Made by a program: the position numbers and the translations under genes. The notes below the pieces were generated by a model. That model was not told the origin of the DNA and did not search any database. It was given only the letters and a program-made list of their open reading frames with translations. A stretch of DNA of 64,000 nucleotides from contig JAJLRJ010000013.1 in NCBI GenBank assembly GCA_024195265.1, forward strand, positions 5,248,612 to 5,312,611, read 5' to 3'. This stretch comes from Dendrophyllia cribrosa. Lineage: Eukaryota; Cnidaria; Anthozoa; Scleractinia; Dendrophylliidae. Below, one piece after another: positions 36,401 through 50,637 of this stretch (within the stretch, counting starts at the first letter, position 1; every line of letters begins with the position of its first letter).

Positions 36401-39400
36401 TTAATGTTTCTAAATCCATAGCAAATAAAATGATATCGGATTTATGTCCATATTTTACAATATAGAAATAAGCTATAAAATATGATGCACGAGAATTTAG
36501 TTTTATCGACTGAGTCGATAAGGTAAATTGACCACCGTAAAAAGATTCAAATAGCTGACGTTTCGAGCGCTAGCCCTTCGTCGATTCGCTCCGACGAAGG
36601 GCTAGCGCTCGAAACGTCAGCTATTTGAATCTTTTTACGGTGGTCAATTTACCTTATCGACTCAGTCGATAAAACTAAATTCTCGTGTTTCATCCCCTCA
36701 CCGACGCAGCACCACAGTTTCTCTAGAAACTAACCCCATTTATAAAATATGATGACATGGTTGAATTGCATGGCGTCACGTCTACCTTAACATGACGCGA
36801 ACATTGCATATTTATTAACTTTGCGAAAGTGCGACGTAGTCAGTTTGAAAATGGTATTTATCTATGTAGCTGGTAAGATAAGGTTTCTTCAATAAACTTT
36901 GGTTGTTGCTGTTATTGTTTGTTGTTCTTGTTTACTTCTTGAAAGGTTCACATACAAATCGTAAACTAGATTAAGAAGGAAGAAAACTTTACTTACGTGT
37001 TATCGATGTCGTGACTTTAATAGGACGCACCGCTGAGGAAAAATAAAATATGTTAAAATTACTCCCTTGGTCACTAACGGCATCTTCAATTTGACTAACA
37101 CACACGATTAAAATCACATCCCTGCCTGTGTAAACCTAAAATATGAAATAAGATATGGTCTGATAGATATGTCTTGACGAACATGGCGTGACAGTTATGA
37201 CGTAACATACATGGCGTGACAGAAGTAATAATACTTTAATACTCGACTTTGGCTAAAAGAATTACATCGAATTTACAATTAAAAAGATAACAAAAAGAAG
37301 AACTGATGACATTAATAGAATTGTTCGGAGGAGCTGGAGTCTAAATATACATTTATCAAACGGCAACGTTAGCGTAATTCGGGACGCTGATGCGTTAGTC
37401 TTCTTAACAACTTTTATGTGGATCGTTACACGACACATCTTCTGACAAAGCGTTGCGTGACTAAAAGCACGTGGCTGACCGGGGGAAGCACAGCATCAAT
37501 TGCGCGTCAACGCAGGAGGACACCCCCAAGATCACGCAATATTGAAAATAACGGGCCGGACCAGGCGTTCAGGAGAAGCTGTGTTTTTCGTGCGATGCCT
37601 AGCAGCGTAGCGCAAGGGACAAAAAATCTTACATAATCATCAAGGAATCCTGTATTAATAAATTAATGATAATCTCTTACGTTTTCGTCCTCCACAGTAA
37701 CCAAACAGTTTGTCTTTATCATAACTGGGCGTGAGGCCACACCATAGTCGCTTGGACCTAACTTTTGTACAGCGGTTGTATCGTTTGCCTCGGTAAATGA
37801 ATGGGAACACACAACAGTTTCCAGTTGAGGAACGCGTGCGACATGAACCTGTCAACAGATAGACATAAGCACGTTAGCACGTAAACAAGCACGATCAAAG
37901 CCAAAAGCCAAATAAATTTTAGTTTTACATTATACTACTATACAACTGCAATTACATGTATGATACACAGTCAATCATGGACAAAAAAAATGTTCTCACC
38001 TCTCACAACATAAACGTCGTTAGCCCATGGTCCTCCTTTCCCATTTCTACACTTGTTAGATCTTCCATATCTACCATAAGTCAGATGCGCTCTCTTTGTT
38101 GATGCACACCAACCCCCATGTTGCACCGCGAACACTCTGTGGCCTCGTTTCAGTGCGGCAGAAGCACATTTTTGAATAGCGTAAGGTCTGCTGCGGTAAC
38201 GTCCTTTCAGAAGACGACTTCTACCTTCCAACGTTGAGATGGCTCGTCGACTAGTGTCTCTAAAGCAACCAATGCCCTTTGCTGAGTAAAGGAATAAGGA
38301 AACAGCATTTTAAAAGGAGACATTTGATCCGCGTTAGTTAAAACCCGGTATTTCATAGTAAATGGGGACTATTGTTTGTTAAACAGGATTGCTTTTTCAG
38401 AGTTTTTGACAGCCCATTTCTGTTTCCATTAAATACTTAAAAATCACTTGTTTCAATGAAAATTGTACAAAAAAGCAATAACAACAAAAACAATAAAATG
38501 TCTTCATTTTTGTCTCTATTAAAACAACAACAACAACTAGATTGTAAGTAGTATATTGTGGAGAACTTTACACCAGTTTACCTTTGTTGGCTTACAACTA
38601 GATCAGTTACAGTCACGTTTTTTGTGGAAGGAATGAAATACAAATTGCGAGGAACATAAGTAGGAGCGCAAAAGACCCCATGTCACTTAGCATCGCGAGT
38701 ACTTGTGCTTGCCTTACACCTCAAAGAACGAAACGTATCGAAGGATAAGAAGATATTTTTGGATAAAAACAGTAGATTGAAGGTATATGGACTCACCTAC
38801 TACTCCAATTGTTATTCTTACAGTTCGTCCTGCAAGGAGTGAAAAGGAAGAATTCAAATTACTAAAAGAAAAGACCGTTTTAAAGAATGTCAACATATGG
38901 GTGGTTTTCACATTATGTCACGGCGGCCATGTTGGTCCACGCCAACAAAAAAATTTTAATGAACTTCTTTTGCTTTCTGCATCAACATGGCCGCCATGAC
39001 CTTAGTTTGTCATTTGAGTCCCACAGGAATGCAGGTCACGCGAGTGAAAACCATCTATAGCAATTTACTGAGACAATTAGTATTTTTAGCGGAGCATTCA
39101 CCGGGCCTAAGGCCCAGCTGCGCAGCCCCATACTCATAGAACCTGTGCCGTCATTTTTCATGGTCATGGCTAGCGGAATGTTTCGCGGGCGCGCCTCCGT
39201 GACATGTGTGTCCGTTGGGCAGGGCTAATTCGCCAGCGCGTATGACGTCGCAAAACATGCGCGTATGACGCCACCCGTGCGGCTACACAGCCGTCAGCTC
39301 GGTAAACACTTTAAAAGTTGGATCTTTCGCGGGGTTTAGTGGAGCAGTAAAGTCGTTATTTCCCTGCATTTTTTCGCGGTTTGCTACTCAAGACAGGGAT

Positions 39401-42400
39401 ACTAAATAAGAGATACTCAGAAGCCGCTTTAGTGGAAAAAGAAGAGCTTTAAGGGATAAAATCTTGCTTCGAGGACCTTCATACGTTTATATCAATGCGG
39501 GAGGTGTTTTTTTTATTACGGATTTCAGAACCAACGCGGAGATTTAAAGAATTTTCAAGCAAGCGAGGGACTTAAAGGTAAAACAAATTACATTTTTCCA
39601 TGGGAATTTATCTTGATATCAATCTGTGATTGACTTTTTATTTGTGTTCTCGTTAGTTTTGGAGAATTGTTTATAAACTTGTAGCTTAATTCGGTTGTAT
39701 TAATTTCCTGAATTTCATCGAAGACACGGCTCGGCCTCGATGCGCTATAAATGTACGCGTTTTGCTTTTAAACATAAACTAATGGAGATTTGAATAAAAT
39801 TTTTCGAAAGAAGATTGCATTGTTCATTTTAAGGTGTTTGTTCATTCATTACATAGATTGAAAAGCGATTTTATGTAAACAAAACAAGACTTAGATTTTA
39901 TACTCGCGTCGCCTTATGCAAATATGTTTGTGTATTTTTGCAAATCAGTTTCCCGGGCATTTTTTGACAAGCAACAACTGTATTTTATTCGGAAAATTGT
40001 CGTAATAGTTATTCTAGACGGAGAAAAAGTTGTTTTTATGAACTTTTGTACGGTCTAAATGTACTGTGCAGACGGTCGGGTAATAAGCTTACTGTTTTTG
40101 AGGATTGCTAAAATTGAAAAATAGCCTGGTCGTCAATCTTAATTCTTGTGCTTCCGACCTTTCACCTAAGTTAAGTTTCGTCTTAGTTAAACTTGTTCAG
40201 AGCGTGTTCAGAGGGCGACGCTGTTAGGCTAAGGCTAACTATGTATATTATTGAAGTGACGTGTAAACTATGTACAGTAGCATCTCCTCCACGTTCTCGT
40301 TTTCACATTGTAGCTTGTGTAGCAGGGTTGTGCCCAAATCATACAGTCCAGAAGGACGTCGGACACCTTATTGAGACTTATATAACGTAATGTCGAAACT
40401 TAGAATTTTATTTTCAATAAATTTTTAAGTGTAAAAAGAAAATCTAAAATCAACACTCAGGATTGAACCTGTGACCTCAGCTAGGCTTAGGCTTACATAG
40501 CCTACCGTACCACTGTACCATCTAGTTTCTCGGGTTGCTGAGGCCTAAATTTAACTATATAAACTGCTGACCCCAACTTTAACTGAAAGCTAACCAGTTA
40601 CTCCGTTATATAAGTCTCAATAAGGTGTCCAACGTCCTTCTGGACGGTATGATTTGAGCTTGACCGTGTAGCAGGCGTCGGGGAGAAGGGAACTGGGGAG
40701 AGAGGGAAAGGACGCCTTTAATAAAGACCCCATTTTGCGGTTCATATTTGCGGACGCTGGCGGCCTAAAAATTCTGATTGTCTAATTCGCGCTGGTCGGT
40801 AAACATAGTACATTCCCGCCTGAAGTCAGCCATGCATAAAGCGCGAGCCAGTTTCTCATTGGTTAACGTATTGACAGAAAATCAGTCGGCGTATTGCGAA
40901 TAGCCCGGTTCTTGTAACAGGCGTTCCTTCCCCCTCTCCTTATTCGCGCCCCACTCCCTCCCCGTTTTCGCCTGCCACGCAGGCTATCACATTTAAACAG
41001 TCTGCTCGGAGCCCTCCCTGGGTACGCCTCTGCTTGCGTTTTTCAAACCGATGCCATAAGTAATATTTGTGTGGCGAATTATAAAGTGTCTTACCTTTTG
41101 GACGCACCACCGGTTTAATAGGCTTCACTGGTCGACGACCTACAACGTAATGTAATACAGGTTAGTATAGTAGAGATTTACCAGAGTGTCTATTGTGAAT
41201 AAGTAAATCTGATGGGATTAATCGACTTATTATATTATTGTATCTCAGCATTGTACACTCTTTTTATTGATAAGAACCTTTTTTTATAAGACCTTGAGGC
41301 TGAGATTGGCAAAAATGTTTCAATTTTGCCCAAAAGAAGAACAAAAGAAAAACAAAAAACATGCTTATCGAATACCTTATCGAACATGCGCATCGAATAC
41401 CCAGGCTGAAATTTTGTTAAGAATGTCGTTATTTTGACTTCTTATTTTTACAATTAACTAACTTAGAATAGAATGAAATGTAATCATTTGGTCAGAGAAT
41501 ACTTACAGTCTAACTGAGCTAAATGCTTGAATGTTTTGCAACATTGATGGTCGTTTTATTTTTTAAAAAAGTTAATTTAAATACCAGTTAGGAAATTGGT
41601 AGAACTTGGCCTTTTTTGTTTGTTTTCATTCAGAACTATAATTTAATAAAATACTATAAATTAAATCAAAACGCCATAATAAAATGAGAACGATTAGTTT
41701 TTTACTATTCAAATAACTAACTATACAGATACCATGGTTTTTTTGCACTTGTTTTGCTCTTTATTCGAACAAAAAGTAACGTTGGAAAGTATTTCTAGCT
41801 GGATTTTTAAAAAACATATCGCTCTGAGGAAGCTTCAAGGAGTGTGTTTTCTCCTTGCTTTGATCTCTAAAGTCCACAATTTAAAACCAAAAGGTATTTA
41901 TACTGTTGTTTTCTTTTCCGCTCGCCTCCTTTCCCTTTTTCCCCTCCTTTGTGATTTTCAGGCTGATCGGGGTCATATAACCATTGTTTGAACGTCGTTG
42001 TAATGAAACAACCATGTTTTGAAAAAATCAGCTATATATACATCTATTAAGCGGTCACCGTCTATCAAGCGGTCACTTAACAAATCCTCGGAATAAAATC
42101 GCTCCCCATATTTACTGTAAACTTGACCTCTTTTAAGCGGTCACCTTTATAGTGGCTTTTCTCCGAGGAGATCGCTTAATAGAGTTTTGATTGTATTTTT
42201 GATGGAATAATGTAACACCTGCGCATTTGCCCCATTTCCTGTCTCGGTCGTAGTTGGGTGTTAAAGCGCACCATAGCCTTTTGCTGTTTTTCCTTGTACA
42301 ACTGTTGTATTTTCGGCCTTTGTAGATGAATGGGAAGGAACAGCAGTAACGTTTCGTCGTCCGCTTTCGGCATCTGCCTGTTAATGAAAACAGATCAGCA

Positions 42401-45400
42401 TTAGAATAGGTAGTCTTTTGTGCTCATCTCTACATTGGACAATGCACGAAGTTTTACTGCTTGTTATCCAGGTAACTAAAAGGTGAAACTAACTGGGCCG
42501 GTAGCCGGCACTTTATCTCTGGATAATCACCAAGGAAATGGGTGCGAAACTAAATGCTTTCGCCACCTCATGCTATAGGATCATGTTGAACATCAAACGC
42601 CTCGACAAAGTCTCAAATGACAGAATTTACGATCTCACTGGCACCAGCCCTTTGCTGTCGACGGTCATCTTGTCACAGCTCACGTTCCTTGGCCACATTT
42701 TGCGCATGCAGAAGGATGAACCCACGAACATTTACGCGTTGTAGGAGCCCTCCCACGGGAGAAGATCCTCAGGGAGACCGCGGAGGTCCTTCTCCCGCCA
42801 AGTCCAGGAATGGATTGACCCCAACAATTACTTCTCAGAGGATGACAGCGTGCGCACTTCCCAAGACCAAGCAGTTGCAGTTGGAGAAGCCGTACAGTCG
42901 ACTGTTCTTCAGCCGGTCGATGATGATGATGCCGCTATCTCTAAACTGAAGTAACTTTGAGTTTTGCTAAACGCCTTTAGATGGGATGTTAGTTTGCTCA
43001 GTTATTCACTTGCACACATTGATGGAAAGCAGTTGAGCAAAGTTTCTTGTCTAAGGAGAAACTATGCTTATTATTTTTGGTAAATTTGCAGTGCATTGCC
43101 TGAATGTAACATTCATAGTCGGGCCTTCAAGAGCGCTCCCCACCCCCCTCAGCTGAAGGTCTGGAATCGCCACTGCCAGTGACCCTCACGTCAAAAGCCC
43201 AGAACTTGGCCCAATGCTTCGGTCATTGCACGCGCCCCCTAAAAATGAGAGAATGGCAACAATAAGTAACAAAAGACTTACCAGATATCCTATAGACATC
43301 ATTAGCCCAAGGACCTCCTTTGCCATTCCTACATCGATTGGACCGCCCGTACTTCCGGTAGGTCACGTGAGCTCTTGAACCAGTAGCACACCATCCCTGA
43401 TGCTGTACAGCGAAGGCTCTGAAGCCGTACATCAGAGCAAAGAGGGCGCATTTCTTGATGGCCTCACGTCGTCTTCGATAGTATCCTGTGAGTAGAGGGC
43501 CTCGGCCGTCAACACCTGGAATTGCTCGGCGAGATGTGTCTTTGAAGCATCCAATCCTCTTGACTAAGAAAATAAAATAAAAGTAAATATAAGATGAATT
43601 GTTTTCTTATACATCTTCTAATATTATCAAAGTAGATTTGTTTTGCAACTTTCCGCTTGGAAAAATTGGAAAAGAACAGTATCAAAGCGCTGCTTATCGG
43701 CTTTGATTTGAACGGTGACACTTGATTAAATCCGATCCATAAGTTGTTCTAAATTGTTCTGCAATCTTTTAACACTTTTGAGTACTTTTACATACAGAAG
43801 CAAGCCACACTCCCCTATCGGAAGTCAGATATTTTCTCTCGTCTGGCTGATTGTAAAGTTCTTTTGAATACTTATATATAAAGCATTGTACAATACGATT
43901 ACTGTGATATTCACTTACTGACAACTCCAGTGGTAACCTTGATTGGTGGAGCTGTGAATCAAATAATATGTGTTTAATTAAACGACCTCTAAGGTCTAAA
44001 AACAAGTACACGTCAGTAAATTTTATACACTTCCACTTCAGGGTTATTCTGTAGTCTGTTAGTGTATTAAGAGCGACTTGCTGTAACTATCAACTATACC
44101 TATGCAAGATAGAAAAATTCGATTTTCTCATACTTCGTCACAATAAAGGTCTTTACTAGCTTGTTTAAAAAATATAACTTTTAGGTTGTTTGGATTTTTA
44201 TTTTTCAGCCGAAGCGGCTTTTTGTATTTACCGCCCACACTCGCCCAAAATCGCCTCTGAAAACCCACGTTTTTCGCGAGAGAGGAAACTAAAATTAAAA
44301 CTGTTTCTGGATAAACTATACCACCCTGTTAAAATATCGCCTTTTGAAAGTCATTTCGCCTTGTCAGATCAGAATCAAACCTGAGCCTGAATTTTTTATC
44401 GAATTTCCAAATTTATGTCCTTCGACGGCTAGGAACCACATGAAAATTTAGGTCAAATTCGTGGGCCAAAAAGTCAATCTGGTACATGGATTTAACCATC
44501 AAAACTATTTTTTAAGAACAAAGTATCATTTCATCTCACTTTTTATCCAAAAACTGGCTTGGGTAAATAAAACGAAAAATTTTGAGAGCGTCTTGAAAAC
44601 AAGGCACTTAAGCTAATTACTTGACATTTTGACCTTTCATGCTGCGAGTGTTATCACAAACATTGATCCGGAAAATTTAACTTTGGGTTCATCTCCCGTG
44701 AAATAGTGGTCAGTGTGTCTTAAATATCTGAGAAATATCATTTATGGTATTTATAAATCAACATCAAACCCAAACCGAGCATTTTTGTGGTCTAACACAG
44801 GTTTATTTTGAATTGCGAACTGTCCATTTGCTGGCGAGTTTGTACAATACATGCGACAAAATACCCGTTTATAAATCAGCATCGACAAAAAACGTCAGGA
44901 AACCGGTACAATAGATCATTAACCAAATCAGTACAAGTATTTCTTACCTTAATCTAGCATATCTTGATAAGAAATAGTAACATTGTCGCCGGCTTTACGA
45001 TAGCGTGCACGAAACGTTCACTGTTTCAAAACTGTTGCCATTAGTTACATATTAACTGACAGCCACAGGAATCCCAAGGTTGCGCATGCTGCAAAAATTA
45101 AAAAGGACAAGGAGCCCGTTGGGCTTCGCAACTGGTTGATAAGTATGTCAAGTAATTTGCTTAAATGCCTTGTTTTCAAGACGCTCTCAAAATTTTTCGT
45201 TTTATTTACCCAAGCCAGTTTTTGGATAAAAAGTGAGATGAAATGATACTTTGTTCTTAAAAAATAGTTTTGATGGTTAAATCCATGTACCAGATTGACT
45301 TTTTGGCCCACGAATTTGACCTAAATTTTCATGTGGTTCCTAGCCGTCGAAGGACATAAATTTGGAAAATCGATAAAAAATTCAGGCTCAGGTTTGATTC

Positions 45401-48400
45401 TGATCTGACAAGGCGAAATGACTTTCAAAAGGCGATATTTTAACAGGGTGGTACAGTTTTTCCAGACACGGTTTTAATTTTAGCTTGCTCGCTCGCGAAA
45501 AACGTGGGTTTTCAGCGACGATTTTGGGCGAGTGTGGACGGCAAATGCAAAAAGCCGCTTCGGCTAAAAAATAAAAATCCAAACAACCTAAAAGTTATAT
45601 TTTTTAAACAAGCTAGTAAAGACCTTTATTGTGACGAAGTATGAGAAAATCGAATTTTTCTATCTTGCACAGGTATAGTTGATAGTTACAGCAAGTCGCT
45701 CTTAACAGCAATTTTTCAGAATAACCCTGCATTTCCTTGTTGGTGTCATCTGTTTCTTACACCCTTTAAAACTAAGGTTAGGTCTTTTTATAGGTAAACT
45801 GGCACACACCAGTCACAAGCTTAACCTACAGTTTCTGTAATAGAATGAAGCAACCTAGGAGTATTGCTATACCCCCTTGGATGGTATGCCAATCCATCAC
45901 ACAGCAGGTCACTGTATATAATAGTCTTAATTTCAAAACAAAACATGTTTCAGATGGCTTAAAAGGTCCCGACACAAGATGCAACATCGGGCGCAACATT
46001 CCACACATCGTTTGGACAATTGCTGGACTACCGAAATTACGGTGCGTATCCACCTCTAAGTATACTTCATCATTCTACTTCGGATTTGTTGCGTGTAACA
46101 ATTTCAGAAGTGGACACATTATGTTGCGTGCAACATCGCGCGCAATGTTGGGTGAGATGATACACAGCTTGAGCTATACCACAATTCCAGGTTCGTTGAA
46201 GAATTGAAAGAGTAAATAGTTAATAATCATAACAAGCAATGCCTTACGTCGTTTTCCTCCCCTGCACCATCCCCACAGTCTATTTCTTCTGTAGTCAGGG
46301 GTGGTATAGCACCACTTCCTTCCGCTTCGATGCTTGGCACAACCGTTGTATCGGCGCCTTCGATAGGTGAATGGCACACAACATTCTCCAGCGGTAGTGC
46401 GATGTCTGCAGGTTCCTAAATTGGACAACATATGAAAAATTAAAAACGCGGAACAAAAATTTGACAATCAGGAATCAGCAACTGTGGCGCATAAAGAAAT
46501 CAGGAACGTCGGGAATGGGAAACGGGAATTGGGAACGAGAATCAGGGAGCCCACTGGAGCAGTCCTCAAGACTAACTTCTTCCAGTCGTGTTCAGTTCTG
46601 TTTCTTAATTTAGGAAATAGTCAACAGTGAACAGTCAACAACAGTGTCAAGTATATTGATGTTTGCATGTTATCCTAACCTTTTCCCGAATTCTAAGACG
46701 GAAATAAACAAGCAAAAAACGGGGAATAAGAAATGGATTATAGGATAAAGATTTGAAAATAAGAAATGTGCAATCGAGAATCGGAAATATATAGGTTGAC
46801 AGGATTTGAGAAGCCAGATAGTGTCTAAAGTACTCGTATCTAGTGAGCCGAGAAACTCCCATTCAATACATTTAGATAAATAATTTTTATTTGGATAGTT
46901 TGTGCTTATAATGGATAAGGTTGTTTTTAAACGTTTTATTATTATTGTATGTAGTAGTCCACGGCTCACTGGAAGAGCATTTTTAAATGAAAGTGATTCC
47001 GTGTTTTTTTAAATAAAGATGATGATGATAAAGATGAATTGGTGGCATACCCCAGAATATGCAACGGCTTTCCAGCCTTCTAATTATGCTTGGCTGTATT
47101 CTTCACGACATATGATAAATTGCTATTTTTATTAACACCTGATACCTTATGTAATAATTGACCAACCTGAAATCCTGTACACGTCATTGGCCCACGGTCC
47201 TCCCTTTCCTCCTCTGCATCTGTTGGATTTTCCATACCTCGCAAACGTTCTTTGAGCCCGCGGTCCTGATGCACACCAGCCGCCATGTTGAACACCGATC
47301 ACGGAGTAACCGCGTTTTGCAGCTTCAAGCGCGCATTTTTTGATCGCATATTTACGTCGCTGGTAGTTTCCTCTTAGAAGACGACTTTTTCCGTCCAGTT
47401 GTGGAATGGCTCTGCGAGATGTGTCTTTGTAGCAGCCAATTCGTTGAACTGGAAACCAAATCAGAACAAAACCGAGTTGAATTGTTTGTAAAAAGACAAC
47501 AACATCTTAAAAAATGTGTACATAAAAGACACGGTACTGTCTACCGATATTTAAGGGTAGCGTTGGTACCTTTCTTACCTTAGGCTATTATTATACTAAC
47601 TAGGTCCACATTCCCCTCTAGGGAATAACTAGTTAAACACGGACCCGCGCTATAAAAGGAACCTTGGCCTGGCCAAGCCGCCAGTCATTTCACACTTGAC
47701 ACCGAACTGTCAACATCACGTGCATCTGCTCGCCAATGGAGAACCGTTACCCGCGCGAAATTCAAATTTGCCAAGCTAAAATATTATATTCATGCTAAAA
47801 GGCGTATAAATTCAAGTAATGTTTTTAGTTTTATTTTCGTGAAAGATAAATCCTATACAAGATTGAGCTGGTGAAGGTAGAATTAGACCAATTTTTTGGG
47901 GCAACGGTCTTCCTCCGTGTTGCTCGCAGTGTTAGCCATCTTTGATTAGCCGTTGAAGCAGTGACGGTGTGACAAAGGGGGCAGAGCTATCCCTTTTATA
48001 GCGCGGGTCCGTGTTTAAACCATTTCTTGAACTGCGGAAATTAAACGAGACCGTAACCCGAGCCCAATTTGACTTTTGAGGAATGCTTTGTATTCAATTA
48101 CTACCAAACAGGACATTTAGCGTAAATTTAGTAGTGTGGCACGTACAGTAAATTTGGACAATTATCCATGAGTACATTAAATCATTCTGCACTGCGCGCT
48201 TGCTTGGAAATTTGGCCTGACAATATAAATAAATCTATACTTGTACACCACAGCAGAAAATAATCTAAGTTCTCTTAGATAATTTTCGCGTATACACCAC
48301 CACTGGTACACGCGTGATTTGCGTTGGCGTTTGTTGGTTATGCAAACATTCATACTTAAAATTGAGAAAAACAGAGCCACTCACCTGTTATTGAAATTGC

Positions 48401-50598
48401 TACTTTTATGACAGGTGCTGCAAGGAAATAAGGTTTTAGTGATTAAATTTTATTAAAACATAGGTTTAAGTAAATTGTTACAGAAATATGTAACTAAATC
48501 GAGATGTACTTAAAGTGCCCATAACCTAAAATTTTTTAAATTTCGTATCTAAATCTACACGTCACGTAATGAACATTCGCGAAAAAAATTTTTGATTTCA
48601 GCAAAACGTGAATTTTTTATGATTTTTTAAAGTCTTCGAAATTTGCTGCCATTTTGGTCCACCATTCGCATTAGTCTCCTCTCGGTCCCTCTCGGTTAAC
48701 AAAGGATCCGTGACGTAGATTAAGAAACACATAACTTCAAACAAAGGAACTTGTGACTTCAAACAAAGGAACTGTGACGTACATTAAGGAACATGTGAGC
48801 CCGTTGGCCTTCTTAACAGCGGGACGGGTATACCACAAAGAAATAGGATTTGGAAGATTTGAAATATTCATAAAAAATTCACGTTTTGCTGAAATCAAAA
48901 AATTTTTTCGCAGATGTTCATTACATGACGTGTAGATTTAGATACGAAAATAAAAAAATTTAGGTTATGGGCACTTTAATCTTCTACTCGGTCAAGCTCA
49001 AAACGGAAAGCAAATGTACTGAAATGTGTCGTAAAACATTACCAACACCGTGTAAAAGTATTGCTTTCTCGCCATTAAATTTGCATGTTCCTGAAGTTCC
49101 AAAAGATAGCCAGCGAAAGTGACTGGAACTTTAGGAACATACAAATTTAATGGCGGCCATGCAAATGCGAAAAGCACGGTCTAGGAAAACAACAACAACA
49201 ACAAAACACTTTATTAAATAACAAATATTGATTTAAATAGTACCTACCCACAAATAGTTGAAAAACTAGTCGAGGCGGGTAGGTATAATTAAGTTAGGCT
49301 TATTACGAGGGTTCAGATTACAGCAATTCAGATTACAATAAATAGTAGATTAAAACAATAAATTAAAAAAAAACAGTAAAGAAAGTAGAAAGAGATTACA
49401 CTATACTGGTCGTAGTTACAGAATTGATACAGTTTACAAGTTTTTAATTAATTCAAGAATTGAAGATGGTGTAAGATACAAATTTGCTTGTTTAAAAATA
49501 TTAATAAGTATTTCATGTATTTGTTTGTTAAATACGTTTCTACTGGCAGATTTTTTAATATTTTCAGGTAAAGCATTCCATAGTCGCACGCCAAATCGGG
49601 AAAATGAATTCTTTAGTTGTTCAAGACGAGAAGACATGACATGAAAACGTTTTCCCTTGATCGGATTGAAAAACGGTTTGCACAGCTTACTGAATACATT
49701 TTTTTCTTTCGAAAAATGCGCAAAAATAAAATTTAAATTTTATCTAATTAGCACTTCAACCCAAATGAACACTTACTGACAACAGTTTATGTGGCCATTA
49801 TTGAAAAACTTGCCCACAATTGAATCCAGGCTCCTTTCACTGTAAAGGACGTTGTACCTTGCCAAATTATATATCCTTCTTGTCAATAACTTAAGGCCCC
49901 GTTTACACGGGTCCGGACAAATTTTTGCACGGACAAAAACTTGCACGGTTCCACCTTGCGTTTACACGGGACCGGCGGAACTGGACGAATTTTTGAACGG
50001 CTAAGTGTGCAAGTTTCCGTGTAAACACCACTGCAATCTGTAACAGAATTTGCACGGATCCTTGTAAACACGTGGTCTAAAAACAAAATTCGTCCGCGCA
50101 AAAATTTGTCCGGACCCGTGTAAACGGGGCCTAAAACTCAATTACAATTGACCATTAATATGCATTTCGGATCTCAATATAATCATCATTACTTATTCCT
50201 CCTCCTCGTCCCTGCTTTATGATGGTAATTGTAATTATGTTAATTCATTCCTCACCCTTTCGTCCTCCACAATAGCCGTACAGTTTATCTTTATCGTAAC
50301 TTGAAGTGAGTGAGCACCACGGACGCCTGGATCGCACTCTGGTACAGCGGTTGTAACGTTTGCCGCGGTAAACGAATGGGAACACACAGCAGTTGCGACG
50401 AGTTGTTCGAGAGCGGCAAGAACCTGTGAAGAGTAAGGCCGTGAATGTAATTAAACACAAAGACTTGATATCCAAACACTGAAGAGTGGGTTGAAAAAAA
50501 CGAGACGCAACCGAGTTCTTTTTTAACCAACTTCGAGGTGTTAGGAAACCTGATGAAACATTCTTTCAAGATATAACTTTTCAAACTGATCATTAATC

Positions 50599-50637
<39 letters not shown>

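Noticed and set aside
44190..45582. Two similar 64-residue ORFs (MDFYF...) and an 88-residue ORF
   Set aside because: They are mirror copies in the arms of an inverted repeat, not genes.
45826..46207. Opposing 75- and 120-residue ORFs
   Set aside because: No domain; lies in an imperfect inverted repeat within an intron.
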